A stretch of 64,000 nt of DNA from Symsagittifera roscoffensis (taxonomy: Eukaryota > Xenacoelomorpha > Acoela > Convolutidae): contig NC_087064.1 of the NCBI RefSeq assembly GCF_963678635.1, positions 57,670,338-57,734,337 of the forward strand, written 5' to 3'. The notes beneath the pieces were generated by a model that worked only from the letters and a program-made list of their open reading frames with translations, searched no databases and had not been told where the DNA came from. Positions 1 through 11,682 of this stretch are shown here, in pieces. Both the position numbers and the translations under genes were made by a program. How positions within the stretch are numbered: the first letter of the stretch is position 1; each line of letters opens with the position of its first letter.

Positions 1-62
1 GTTGTTGGTGGGGACTGATGTGGGGGTTGTTGATGAGCAATTTTGGAAAATGTTTCGAACAT
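1..62 (-). CDS. Start of the Pro/Gln-rich ORF in copy A, ATG present (partial)
   Basis: Minus-strand ATG at 60-62, five nt after the stop of the 62-aa membrane ORF, reads MFETFSKIAHQQPP and runs off the window. It aligns with FKKLSKIATQQSQ of the ATG-less ORF at 40486. It therefore shows where the start codon of that gene lies in a relative. Confidence 0.55.
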   Translation of the reverse strand, partial: MFETFSKIAHQQPPHQSPPT

Positions 63-67
63 TTTTT

Positions 68-256
68 TTAACAAGAAATTTTCTGTTTATTGTAATATTC
101 TTCAATAAAAAGTATTAAAAGTATCGTTGCTAATGCGAAGTTTGCGATAGCCTTTTTTATGCATTTGCATTTTGTCATTATCAGGGATATCAGAAAAGTG
201 AGAAATATTATAAAAAGAAGAAAAACATCTGTTCTACTGAATATATGTTTGAACAT
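68..256 (-). CDS. Copy A two-helix membrane ORF, 62 aa
   Basis: ATG-started relative of 40495-40683 with the same length, CKCIKKAI hinge and EEYYNKQKIS tail. It is intact although the neighbouring pol is heavily broken. Overlaps the upstream small ORF by 23 nt. Confidence 0.5.
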   Translation of the reverse strand: MFKHIFSRTDVFLLFIIFLTFLISLIMTKCKCIKKAIANFALATILLILFIEEYYNKQKISC

Positions 257-485
257 TTAGATAGTGATTTGAAATATCGTACCTGAAGAGGTGGTCAATG
301 ATTTTGGAGAGGTTTACGTAGATTTTGGTTAGGGAATAAAAATGATGAAAATATTTCAAGGTGAGGATGAATATTTCTAAAATGTTGGATATGAAAATTA
401 TACAAGGTTTGAAAAAATTGGAAAGAATTGAAAAAAAATTTGAAACTATGTTATGAAACTTGTGAACCATTTGAGAAAAGAGCAT
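234..485 (-). CDS. Copy A small hydrophobic ORF, 83 aa
   Basis: From the ATG at 485 (MLFSQM) this frame is a diverged relative of 40680-40910. It is rich in Phe/Ile/Leu. The frame stays open upstream only through non-ATG codons. Confidence 0.4.
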   Translation of the reverse strand: MLFSQMVHKFHNIVSNFFSILSNFFKPCIIFISNILEIFILTLKYFHHFYSLTKIYVNLSKIIDHLFRYDISNHYLNVQTYIQ

Positions 486-1089
486 TCGAAGAAGTGATTT
501 CTTCGTCGAATTATTTTTTATTTTTCGAGGCAAAATTTAAGTGTGGTCGGATTATTTATTGACTTTTTGACAAGTGGGTCGGATTTCGGCAATTTTTGAA
601 AAGCGGAATTTTGGAGGGATCCCAAGTGTGTTCTTGGTTTTGTTGTTATTTATTAGATGGTTTGGGGTATCTGAGAGATATTCGTACTTGAGGTTAATTG
701 ATCATTTTCATTTTATTCTTTAAGCTAATTTAATTTTTTTTGCCTGAGGGGTTTTTGACATTCAAATTGGGACAATATTGTTGATTTTTGTACTACTTGA
801 TAGGGGAGGGTTGTAATATTAGTACTTTGTTTATTTTAGGTATCAATAATTAGCGGTTTGCTTATTTTTGACCTGGAGTTCTTTTAGTTATAGTTAGAGA
901 TTGGCTTGAGGGTGCTTATTTGACGGTTAGAGAAATCGTTAAGATGATTTGGAAAAGCTTCTGATTGGTTGAATTTGAACTAGTTTGTTCAAGTGCTTTT
1001 TGAGCATGAAATTCGCGAAATTGTTCATGAAAATATCTTCAAGAGATGAAAATGTTAATTCAATTGAGGTGGTTTTTGAAATTCGTGGC

Positions 1090-4000
1090 TGAGTACGGAG
1101 TCGCGATGATCGTCTATATGGAGATTTTTCTCTTTGATCTTGTGGTATAATTTTTTCTTCTAATTTTCAATTTTTTCCTTCTGTGGGGCGTATCTTTTTG
1201 TTTTTTAGGTTTTTTGACATCTGTTTGGGAATTTCTTTGTCCTTTTTTTTCTAATTGTTTTTGGATGGGCTGCATATCAGTGCTTTGATTTTGATTTTAT
1301 TCTGAGCTTTTTTGAGTAATTTTAAGTCCTGTAAAAGAGTATAATTGAGTAAGTTCTCGGAGTGCGTACTCTTTCGGGTAATAAGGTAAAAGATTGTTTC
1401 GATGCTGAACAATTTCTTCTTTGTTTCAGTCTGTAAGTTTGTACGTTACATCAGTGGGTTTCTCAATTACTTGATACGGTCCTTTTCTGAGTGGTTTTAA
1501 TTGTTAAGAAATTCCTTTTTGTGTTGTAAAGTTCGGAATTAAAACATACTATCCTATTTTTAAATTTGTAGCTGGGGTAAATCTGGAATTTATTTGAGAA
1601 TTAAAATTTTGTCTTTGAAAAATTTTTTTGTTACTTCCTGGTAAATTTCGTCAAGTTTTTTTTGTCTCTATTTAAAATCCATTCGGTGTGTGTACCGGAA
1701 GCTTATTTTGAAATTTGTGGATGATGGAAATGATTTTCATCGTGGGTATGTAGTGGTACATTGTAACATACTGATTCTTTAGTGGGTTGGCAATAACCTT
1801 GTGCGTTTTTTGAAGAGTTTGCTTAGAACATTATCAGTTTCCGTGGTTTTTGGTTGAAAACCATTTTGTAGGGTGATAGTCCTAAGGTTGTTGTTATTTG
1901 TGAATTATAAGATAGTGGGAATAGTTTTACATCTGTACATCTGTTGACCATTCAGTATATTGTGTGTCATTTCCATTAATGATAAATCTAATGTATTCTT
2001 GTAGTGAACGGTTCATGCCTTCGACTAATCCATTAGTCCAAGGTGCGTGAGATGTACGTGGTTTGTGTTTAATGTTATATAAGTGGCATAGTGAAATGAT
2101 TTCGTTGTTTATAAATTCAGTGCCATTGTCTGTGACTTTGCTATCCAGTGTTCATAAAGTGTTGTATATGCATAATAAGCGTTACAATGAGGTACTGGGT
2201 TAAGTGCTACGTAGTGTGTAAATGCTTCTACTATTACCATTATGTATGAGTTTCCTTCTGAGGATGGTGATATTGGTCCTTTTGTATCAAAAGAAATTCT
2301 GTGCTTAAAAAAATAATTTTTGTGCCGTAAATTCTTGTTTTTCTGCCATTTGTTTTTGGTTTGGATATGGTTTGTTAAATTGACATGTTATGCAATTGTT
2401 GCATAATACGTTTATCCAAATTGATTCATTTGGGAAATTAAGTTTTTGTATAAAGTTGGAGTATGTTTTTTTTCTACTCCTGAGTGTTCTTTAGTGTGTA
2501 AGGAGTGGGAGGTATGAAAAGCTATAAGCACCATACTTAAGGGTAAGCAGGGTTTTTTGATATCAGTTGTTTGGTATTCTAAGATATCTGTGTTTTCAAT
2601 GATTATGGTGTTGTTAAATTTTCTGAAATATCTAAGAAGTGTCTTGTTTCCTAGTATGGTAGTATCGGCTTTAAGTGGCTTGGTTTTACACTTGTGCCAA
2701 GATTTTAGTTGTTTGATGACTGGGTCAAGGTTTTGATATTTTTGTAACAATACGAGTGTTATTTTTTCTGTTATTGGTAGAAAAATGTTTTAAAATTCTA
2801 TTTTTGATAGAGGTATTGTATCTAGTGGGTCAAGAAAGTTAAAAACGTGGTTGGTTGTATACTTTGAATCATTGTTTGGTGGGCCTGATAAATTGATATT
2901 ATCAGTGAGATTTCTTTTTCTATTAAAGGGAATAGATCTTTTTTATATAATTTTTGTTTGACTGGTTTTTGCTGTGTGTTATTTTTTATCCATGAGGAGT
3001 ATGGTATCGGTTTGAATGTAGATTTTCCTAAAAAATCTGTTTCGTAATGATTGTTTTGACAATCTGCATAGAGTGGAAAATGTTGTAGCTTATTCATTTG
3101 TGACTGGTCTACATCAATTTTCACCGCATATTTGCATTGTAATCTTGGTGATGTTTCATCTTTTGAAAGGAAAAAAATTATATTTTGTGGTATTTCAACT
3201 GTTGTTTTTTAGGTTAATAATTCAGGTGGTGTATTTCTACTGAGAGTATCTAGTAGTGCGAGGTTTAGTCCTGCTGTCCACACTATATGCAAGTTTGAAA
3301 ATTTCATTAAAATTAGAATGAAATCTGTAAACTCTATGGTTTGGGTTTGATTTTTGTGTGAAAAGAAAGATAATTGGTTTATGATCTGTAAATAGAACTG
3401 TTGGATGTTTAGATCCAAGTATCAAGAATTCGTATTCTGTGAGTGTATATATTATGGCTGTGCATTCTCTCAGAAGTGTAGAGAGTCTAACTTCAGCTTT
3501 TGTGAATAGCCTAGAGTTTGCGGAAAGCAGGTTCATTTTATTCGTTCCATTGTGAGATTGTAATAATGCTGCGCCGATGCCAAAGTTCGAGGCGTCGCAC
3601 ATGGCATAGAATGGGTGATTGGGATCTGGAATAGTGTTTGATAATTGTTCAGTGAGAAGAGTTTTTTTCTTCAAAGTGTTTTTGGTGTTCTGTTGTCCAT
3701 TCAAAATTGTTTTGTTGTCTAAGGATGTTAAAGAAAGGTCTTAGGTATAATTGCATCTTGTATACGTTTTACTTAAGAATTTTAACATTCCAAGAAATTC
3801 TTGTATTTTTTATTTGAAAGTTGTTGGAGTTTCTAGATTGCATCTCTGCGAGATTTTAACGCAATTATAGTGTTTCTTTATATAATATGTCCTAGGAATT
3901 TTACTCGTGCTAGAAAAAAGTGTGATTTATCTGGGGCTGCTTTCATGTTCTCTTGTAGTAATATTGGATGGTTTTTATCTAAGACAAGGAACATTTCGTC

Positions 4001-7000
4001 TTTTGTTTGTGATTGCATAAAATGATCGACTAAAAATGTGATTGCATTTTTATTGAGTATTAGTGGTCTGAAAATTTTACTCATAAATGCTGAAAATACT
4101 TTTGGTCCTATGGAAATTCCATAGAATGATCTGTTGAATTCATATTGTTGATTTCCAATAACGAATTGTGTCATACGTCGAGATTGTTCATCTAGTGGCA
4201 TTTGATTTTATTCACTATTCATGTATGCTGTTGTGAAGTGTTTACCATTTATTTTTGTGAGAATTACTTGAATTGGTTCAATAGGCCAATTACATTTAGA
4301 TTCATCAATTAGTGAATTGAGATATCTTGCATCTAGAACAATTTTTAATGATTCTCCTTTTGCTAAAATGACAACGAGGCTTATGAATGTGTTACCTTTT
4401 GGCTGTTCATCTTTATTTATTGAAGAGATGATATCATAATGTTCTAGTATTTCAAGTAATCGGTTAACGCGATCTCGCAAGTGAATTGGGACTTTACTTG
4501 CTCGTTGTTTTCTAAAAACTGCGTCAGGTTTTAGGGGTAAATGTAATGGTGAATTTTTTTTCCAACATCAAATTTTGATGTTGCGTAAAATTTTGGGTAT
4601 TTTAAAAATATGTCAGCTAATTGTTCGAACTGTTTTTGTGTTATCTGAGAGTGTTAAAAAATTTAACATTGTTAGAAATTTTTGCTGTTCTTCCGTGAAT
4701 TTTGCTAATTGGAATGTCAGTTTAAAATAGGGTGTCTTTGTGAAATAATCAGTATTTCGTTTTTCATTGCTAAAAGTATTATTAATTGACAATTCTTCGT
4801 CAAGAATTGTTGATTGACATATATCTAAAAGTTGTAGAATTTTTGTTTACTCTATACGCAGTTTTTTGTGGAGGAAATTGTTGCGTTAGTTTCACAATAA
4901 CCTAAGAGTCCTCGAGGTAAGATTATTTTATATGGAGAATTATTATAGATGTATAAGGAAATCATATGGTTTGAGTCTTTCATGTATTTGATAGATGAAA
5001 TTGTTGCTCGGAAAATTTTATGAATTGGTCTGAATTCAAGGTCAGACATGAAGTGAAGAGATGTTGTTTAATTTGTTCTGTATCATTTTGATGAATTTGT
5101 TTGATTGAAATGTTATACACATTTCCTGATAGTGGTTTCAAGTGATTTCGTTCCTGATTGTATATGGGGTAAAAATTAGAGAAAAATGAGGGTTGTTTGT
5201 TTTTTCTTTGCAAAAATGTCAAAGCTGTGTTTTTCATTCTTGTGTATTTATCTTTTTAATGAATTCTACTATTTAAGATATAAATTGTTGGTATATATTT
5301 AGTAATAAATGGAATTCCAATGATATTTTGTTTTATGTCAGTGATGTGGAAGGTTTGCTTAAATGGTCTGCTTATGAGTTTGTTTTGTTCCATTGTTCGA
5401 GTGGCGACAAGGAAAAGTTGGATTTTTCCATAATTTGTTAAGGTTGTTCCTTGTTCGGTTGCTAGTCTGCTTGTTGTTTTGGAGGGTATTGATTTTGGTT
5501 GTAGAATTCTTATTTCATTCTAAGTGGGAATGTTTATAATAGTTGATTCTGCTGCAAAATATATTAGAAAATCTGTTTCAAGGTCTGATGTTTGCACTTG
5601 TTTGGATTTTGGACTTTATAAAAGAAGTGGGGTTGTCCATATTTTCTCCTTTTGTACGGGTGGTTCATTAGGTATGTTTTGATAAATGTTAGTCGTGCTT
5701 GAGCATTCTGTGGGTTTTTCTTCTTTTATTTCTTCTACTGTTTTTTGTGTTTTTTTGTTGTGCTTTTTGATACTGATCTTGTATAATAGTTCAAAAGAAA
5801 TTGGTCATGGTTTTGATATATGTGAGAAAATATCGGTTGTTCATATATAATAGGTTCATTGTCATTTTCAACGTTTATCATATTAATTGAAATTGTGTTT
5901 TCTGTATCACTTTCGCTGACTGTGGAGTCGCCATTTAAGTGATTTAATTGAAATTCTGTGCTTTTGTTATTTTCAATACTAGGGGGTCTGGTTGAGTTTC
6001 TTCAGTCGATTGTACTTGATTTGTTTGTCTTTGATGCTTAGGTGTACTACTCCTATAATTTTGTGGTGAATTTTGATGACGTGTGTTATTCTTATGTGGT
6101 GATTGAGATTAGTTCCTTTGTCTTTTGTTCTATCTTGAATTTCTGTTCTGTGAATTGTCGCGTGATCTATTTTGATAACTATTATATTTTGATCTGTTGT
6201 TAGAATAATCGCGTGATCGATTATTTTGATATCTAGGATTTCGATTGTTTGAATAAATTCTCTTCATATCGTTGGAAAAATTTCTATATCGATTGAACGA
6301 AGAGTTTCTAGATCGATTGTTTGAATGATTGCTATTCCTAGAATTTGAATGGGAACTGGTATTAAATGAAAATTCAGGTTGGTTTGAATTTGATCTTGAA
6401 TAGTTATTTCGACTATGCGATCGACTATACCTGTTTTTGTGAAAAATTTCGTGAATTTCTTTGGTATGGTGATCGTCCTCTATAATTTACATTATAAGGT
6501 GATTGCGGTCTAGAGTAATTTGAGTTATTTGGAAGTGGTTTGCCTGAACTATTAATACTATGAATGTTTACTATGTTGGGTAAATTTTGATCTTTTTTCA
6601 TTTTTTGATGAATTTATTTGTTAGGTTCTCTATATTTTTCTGGTTTATTTTGGTTATCTTGTTGTTTTTGTCTTCATTCAGCAATGCTGTGTATGTGCGA
6701 CAATAATTACACCATTTTTCTTAAAGATGGTTCTAGTTTTTCTTTAAAACTTGAGTTTTTCTCGTAGATATTTGAAATGTCAGTAATTTTTTCGGATAGT
6801 TCTGTATCAGAGTCGTTTATCTGCGAGGTAGTAGTTTGGATGTTGTTTACATATGCTAGCTTTAGGTTTTCTGTTTCTTCTAGTTTCACAATGATTTCTG
6901 CCTGTTCTAGTTTATCTACTAGTTTCCTAAAGTCTAAATCTGGTTCTCGGATTGAGGAAGGATGTGATGCTCTCTTTTTTATTGCTATTTTTTGTAAGTG

Positions 7001-9232
7001 AGGTGTTAGAGTCATCATTAGGACTTCTGTCATCTTTGTATTTTCACAATCATGAGTATTGAGTGAGTATACTTTTCGGACTAGTGTTTCAGTTCTTACT
7101 GCAAGTTGTTTTATTGTTTCATTTGGTAGTCTACGATTTTCGTTGCATAAAACTCTTTGATGTTGTTTGTTCCTTTCTGAATCAAACCTTTTTGATAATT
7201 CTTGCGTGAATCTTTTCCAATCTGATTTTATTTCTATAGGTAAAACTGAAAATCATTTTTTGGCTGCGCCATCAAGTGTTGTTTGGATTAAAGCTGTGCG
7301 TCTATGTATCCAATTTTGATGAAGTGGCGTGTTTACTGGTTCAGGTCCTATATTTAAAATTAGGTTTGGTGTGACTGCGTTTAAATAACCTTCTACAGAG
7401 TATTCAGGATCTGTGCCTGTGAATACCATTAGTGGTTTATTTGATGTTATTGATGATCCACCCATTAGGTATGGATTCATAGTCATTTGTAGTGATTCTG
7501 CGGCAAGTGGCATTTGAGAAAAATTTGTTAATTGTCTTTTTGTTATTTCGTGTTGTTGTAAATAATATGGCAATGAAATTTCGTTATGCATTTGAGTTGG
7601 TTGGTTTGATTGCGTGTTGGCTGGATTTCGTTGTTGAAAACTATTGTTGTGTGGTGTTGGATTATTTCTAGATTGTCGTATTTGATCGTTTCGTGTGTCT
7701 GGTTCAAAAAAATCTGGTTGCTCAATACTGCAAGAACGAGGTCTTTGGTTGGAGTAAATATTTTGATGATTGTGGTTATAGTATTCTTCATCATCTGATG
7801 GAAAATAATTTTGTGCATAATATTAAGGTTGATTTTTGGTATTATGCTTATTTGTATTATTTTTATTTTTGTTGAAAAAATGGGTAATTTCCGTTTTGTT
7901 CTTGTGAGGATCGTTGTTGATCATGAAAATTTACTGTGTTTGAAGTCGGTTGTGGTATATTTTGACTTTGTGCAAGTATTTGAGTATTTGTTTTAGGTTT
8001 TGTTGTTTTTGATCCATTTACATAATTGTAATTATGTTCTGCAAAATTTTTTCTATGCGATGTTTGTTGTTTGTAAGATAGTTTTGTTAGTAGACGAAAC
8101 GTTTGGTAATCCATGTGTGAATATTTTTGAGCAACAGAGAATTTTACTGTTGATTGTATGATTGGTTAGTGTAACATTGGTTTTTTTACTTTTGGTGTTG
8201 TAAAATTTGGTTGAATAGGTGAAATGCTTCGTTTTGCTTCTGTTGTTGTTATTGTTTGAACAATTTCTTCGTTTACAAAATGTAGTGGGGTTTGTATATC
8301 TTGTTGTGTAAGATTTCTTGTTCCATTCAAGTTATCATTATTTATAAATGTAGAATTTAAACTATTATCTCCTGTTCTTTCAGGGAAGATTGAATTATAA
8401 TTTAAAGGTGTTGCGTCAACAGTAAGTAGATACACTCTAAAACAATCTTTGTGAATAGAGATTGTGTTAATTGCTTGACTTGATATATCTGTTGGGACGT
8501 TAATAAAAGAATCGTGATACCATTCAGGGTCCCAAACATAATCTGATTGTTCTGCTAATACAGTTTCATCATCTGTATTTTCTAGTCGAAAATTTTTCTT
8601 GCTTGTATAAAAAGATCAATATTGTGACAAAAATAATCAATTATAAACCATGCCAAGATATTTTGTAAATCGTGTTTAACATGTTGTGTTATTTCATTTT
8701 TTGATAGATCTTTTCGGATTGCGTTTAAAATTTTTGAAAATATGTATATTTCCTGTCGTACAATTGTATGTCGAGTTGTTTGAGTATGTGAATCGCCTTG
8801 AGGTTCATTTAGTTCTAATATAGATAAATTGTTAAACATGAGTGAGAATACATCATTTGTAAATATTGAGTTAGCTCTTTGGGAGTTTTGATGTTGTGTG
8901 ATTTTGATGTATTGACTTTAGACTTTTGAAAATTCATTATCTACATCATCATTTTGGATGAGGTATCTGTCATGAATTGCATTTGTTGATATAATCTCTA
9001 TTGTGTAGATTCTATTTTGCGATGTGGGACTACATATACCTTTGAGATAGTGGTCAAGAAGTTGTCTTTTAATTTTTACATCGGGAAATTCTTTTGCGAA
9101 TGGACTTTCTCCTTTTTCTGATTAAGTTTGCGATTAGGTTTTGACAACATTCTACTAGCCTCAAGGTTCAGTTAAAGGGGATAATAAAAATGGAAGCACT
9201 GAATTTTCTGGTTTTTCTTCATTTCGAGTCAT
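1090..9232 (-). pseudogene. Copy A gag-pol pseudogene
   Basis: Pieces of integrase (about 1340-2480), RNase H (3210-3700), RT (3880-4500), protease (about 5530), the Asn/Arg/Ser stretch (5950-6600) and gag (6640-9232, ATG at 9232) follow in the order of the intact polyprotein but in changing frames with many stops. Catalytic sites are damaged: YLDD reads FLVD near 4030 and the protease DSG reads YFA near 5555. It cannot encode an active polyprotein. Confidence 0.85.
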
Positions 9233-9667
9233 TTTTGTATTGTATAACTGTTAATGTGTAGTTTTCAATGTGTCTTATTGGTTGATTCCAATTATACCAA
9301 CGTATTGGTTTGCTTACAATTTTTTATTTTACGTTTACCTTTTATTGATGCTTGTGACGTGGCTTCTGAATCAGTGAAATATAGTTGATCGTCAATTTGG
9401 CGTCTTTTGTTTTTGAGTCTTTTAAGTTGTGAAGTTCTGGTACTGCGGTTGTTTCTGATTCTGAGACTGAGTTTCTTTGTTTTGAAAATCTTTTCCTAAT
9501 AATTTTTTTTGTTTGTTAATTATTTTCTTTCTTAGTGTTTGTCTTTTTGTTCTTATATATCCTACTGATGTTCTGTGTGGTGTGATTACGAGGTCGAAAT
9601 TATCGTCGTTAACTAAGCAATTGTATTTTATGATTGTTTGTTCGTTTCCTAAGTTGTCTCTTGACAC
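9207..9667 (-). pseudogene. Copy A remnant of the 155-aa ORF1
   Basis: N-terminal half matches ORF1 (LGNxQTI, DLVITPH, VGYIRTKRQTL), but the start ATG has become GTG and a frameshift near 9420 breaks the second half. Confidence 0.65.
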
Positions 9668-9679
9668 AACATTTAGGAT

Positions 9680-10621
9680 GATGGATGCAAAATCTGGATT
9701 AGTAATTTTTATGCCTTAAACTGTTAGTTCTTACAATTTTTTCTGGTTAGCTTAACTTGGGTCATATATTTGGGTTGGAGAGAAAAGCGTATATCGATTC
9801 CGAAGAATGATTTGTACTATCTCGTGACTAATTCTAAGCTAAGATTGACCTACCTAATTTTACTTAGGGGTATGATTTGTGATCAAGGGTTGGAGAATAT
9901 TAAATCAATCCACAAGGTTCAGGTATAATTAGAACGCAATTAGTTCTTTAGATACTATTTTATGGCTTATTAAGTTTAAGTATTTTAGCCTGGGTCATCT
10001 AAGAGAAGGGGGATCAAGTGAAGGATGAGCAACCGAAGTTCTTCACTGTTTATCTTAATTAGAATGGTTAGTTTGTTGAAAAATTTTTGTTAATTCTGGG
10101 TCATTGATAAGGGTTGGGTAGTGAATCGACGTTTGAGGTCGTTAGACACTGATTAAATTGGGAGGGGGAGAAGAAAATTGTTCTATTTGATCTAAGGATA
10201 GGCCTTGATGATCAGAGATTTAAATAATTAGAAATATGAAAATTTAGAGTTAGATTAATTTAAAGATCCAGGGAAAGCCTTGATGATCTGTTTTTCAAAT
10301 GGAATTAATTTGAGTGATAGCAAGGATAAGCCTTGATAGTTTAAAATTAGAGATTTTTACTTTTGATTTTTGTTATTTTTTGAAATTTGCTGTTATGTTT
10401 TAGGTGATAAAGCTGTGATGATGAGATAATTTATATTCATTAACAATCTAAGATTTATACTAACTAATTTTTGTCTTTTCATTTTCAATAAATATTTTTT
10501 CAAGATGTTATTCAATTTACAGCTGATTTAATGAAAACGACAAGTGTTGTTTTATTAGTCGTTATTGTACAATTAATAGGTTTAGCGCCATGAAATTTTA
10601 ATGAAGACTATTCTTCAAATA
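9680..10621 (-). other. Copy A 5' leader
   Basis: Close match to the leader at 50176-51105. It keeps three degenerate versions of the 25-nt hairpin motif (about 10191-10215, 10266-10290 and 10322-10340). No other feature seen. Confidence 0.65.
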
Positions 10622-10855
10622 TTATGTCAGTAAATGAAAGTTTAAATTTACTGCTGGAAATTTTTTAAAGACAAAAGTTTGATCTCGTTTTTGTCGTACT
10701 ATCATGAAATCGATTAATAGATTTCTTCCTAGTCGTATGTCGTTTCTTGTTTGACGTCTTCTTCCAATACCGGGTAGTTCTCGTATAGTTCGGAATATTG
10801 GATCTGATCTATTGAAACGTAGAGACATATCTATTAAGTTCATATCATATAACAT
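10622..10855 (-). CDS. Copy A 77-aa leader ORF, still open
   Basis: Same length and position as 51106-51339, ATG-started, with GIGRRRQTRNDIR in the centre. Many residues differ from the young copy yet the frame is unbroken. Confidence 0.45.
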   Translation of the reverse strand: MLYDMNLIDMSLRFNRSDPIFRTIRELPGIGRRRQTRNDIRLGRNLLIDFMIVRQKRDQTFVFKKFPAVNLNFHLLT

Positions 10856-10948
10856 TTTTTTGAAATGTTGTATTTGTCTAATTTTAAATTAATTTTTGTC
10901 TAATTCTAGTTTAGTTAAGGTCTGTTCGAGACTTTTGGTCGCACCAGA

Positions 10949-11327
10949 TGAGTTATGTACTTGGTACTGTACTCATAAAGTAATTTCAGATAGGGTACAC
11001 CGTCTGCTCGTCACGCTATCTTATTTTTGGCCGGATAGATTCGTGCAATTTCTTAGTCTAATACCGATATTAATCTTACTCTTATATCTCCTAGTCTCAA
11101 TAGATCTAGTGTGCACCGGTTTAAGCGAGTTAGTTCCAGAATGAGAACAACTGTATTCTAAATTTATTTCAAATTGTTCTGGTGTTGAAACTACAAGTAG
11201 TTTCAACAATTTACAAATAAATAGGTTATTGGTTTGATGGAGTATGATTGGTTAGTATTTAATATTTTATAGAGATAAAATATCATAATAATAACCAATA
11301 ATAAATAATAATTGAGATCTGGTTCCA
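10949..11327 (-). repeat. Old 5' LTR of copy A (379 bp)
   Basis: TG...CA ends and the adjacent PBS match the young LTR; the interior is clearly diverged. It keeps the hairpin at 11184-11207 with different paired bases. The right flank atagttctgaaacgg recurs after the old LTRs of B, C and E. Confidence 0.85.
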
Positions 11328-11682
11328 ATAGTTCTGAAACGGATTGCTGATAAGGTGGTGGAAAAATTTTGAGATCCAGATCCTTTCTGTTTATTTGGGA
11401 TCCAAATCAGAGTCTTTTGGCGGTCAAAATAAATAACCACAACGCAACTCAGCAAGATGGTACTTCAAAGATGCCTACATCTTGCTACCCACAAGGGTCT
11501 GAAGCGTATTTTGAGTAGAGACTATAGAAGAGACACATGAAAGGAACATTCAAAAGAACAGCGACCCGCGTAGAGAAATTAAAATATCTTCAAAAAGTGT
11601 GAATTGAAAATGAAATTAGCGAAAAAATCAACTATTTGTTTACACGGTTAAGATTTGTAAATATTTTAAGATTTGCAAGTTT
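11328..11682. repeat. Flank block shared by all old LTRs
   Basis: Begins atagttctgaaacggattgctg and continues to aagatttgcaagttt. The same block follows LTR C (21750-22110) and LTR E (30811-31168), and in truncated form LTR B (16497-16718). No coding potential seen. Confidence 0.75.

Larger units (their letters stand above)
1..11327 (-). mobile_element. Decayed copy A of the same element family (left end outside window)
   Basis: Colinear with the complete element from its ATG-less ORF (window edge) to its 5' LTR at 10949-11327. Membrane ORFs, pol, gag, 155-aa ORF and leader are all recognisable on the minus strand. The polyprotein is broken by many stops and frameshifts. The env part and 3' LTR, if present, lie left of the window. 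Confidence 0.85.

Noticed and set aside
10896-11144. 82-codon plus-strand frame over LTR A, with relatives at 16077-16325 and 30379-30627
   Set aside because: Lies across PBS and LTR, antisense to the element. The frame is open because the LTR sequence is shared, and it is not preserved in LTR C.
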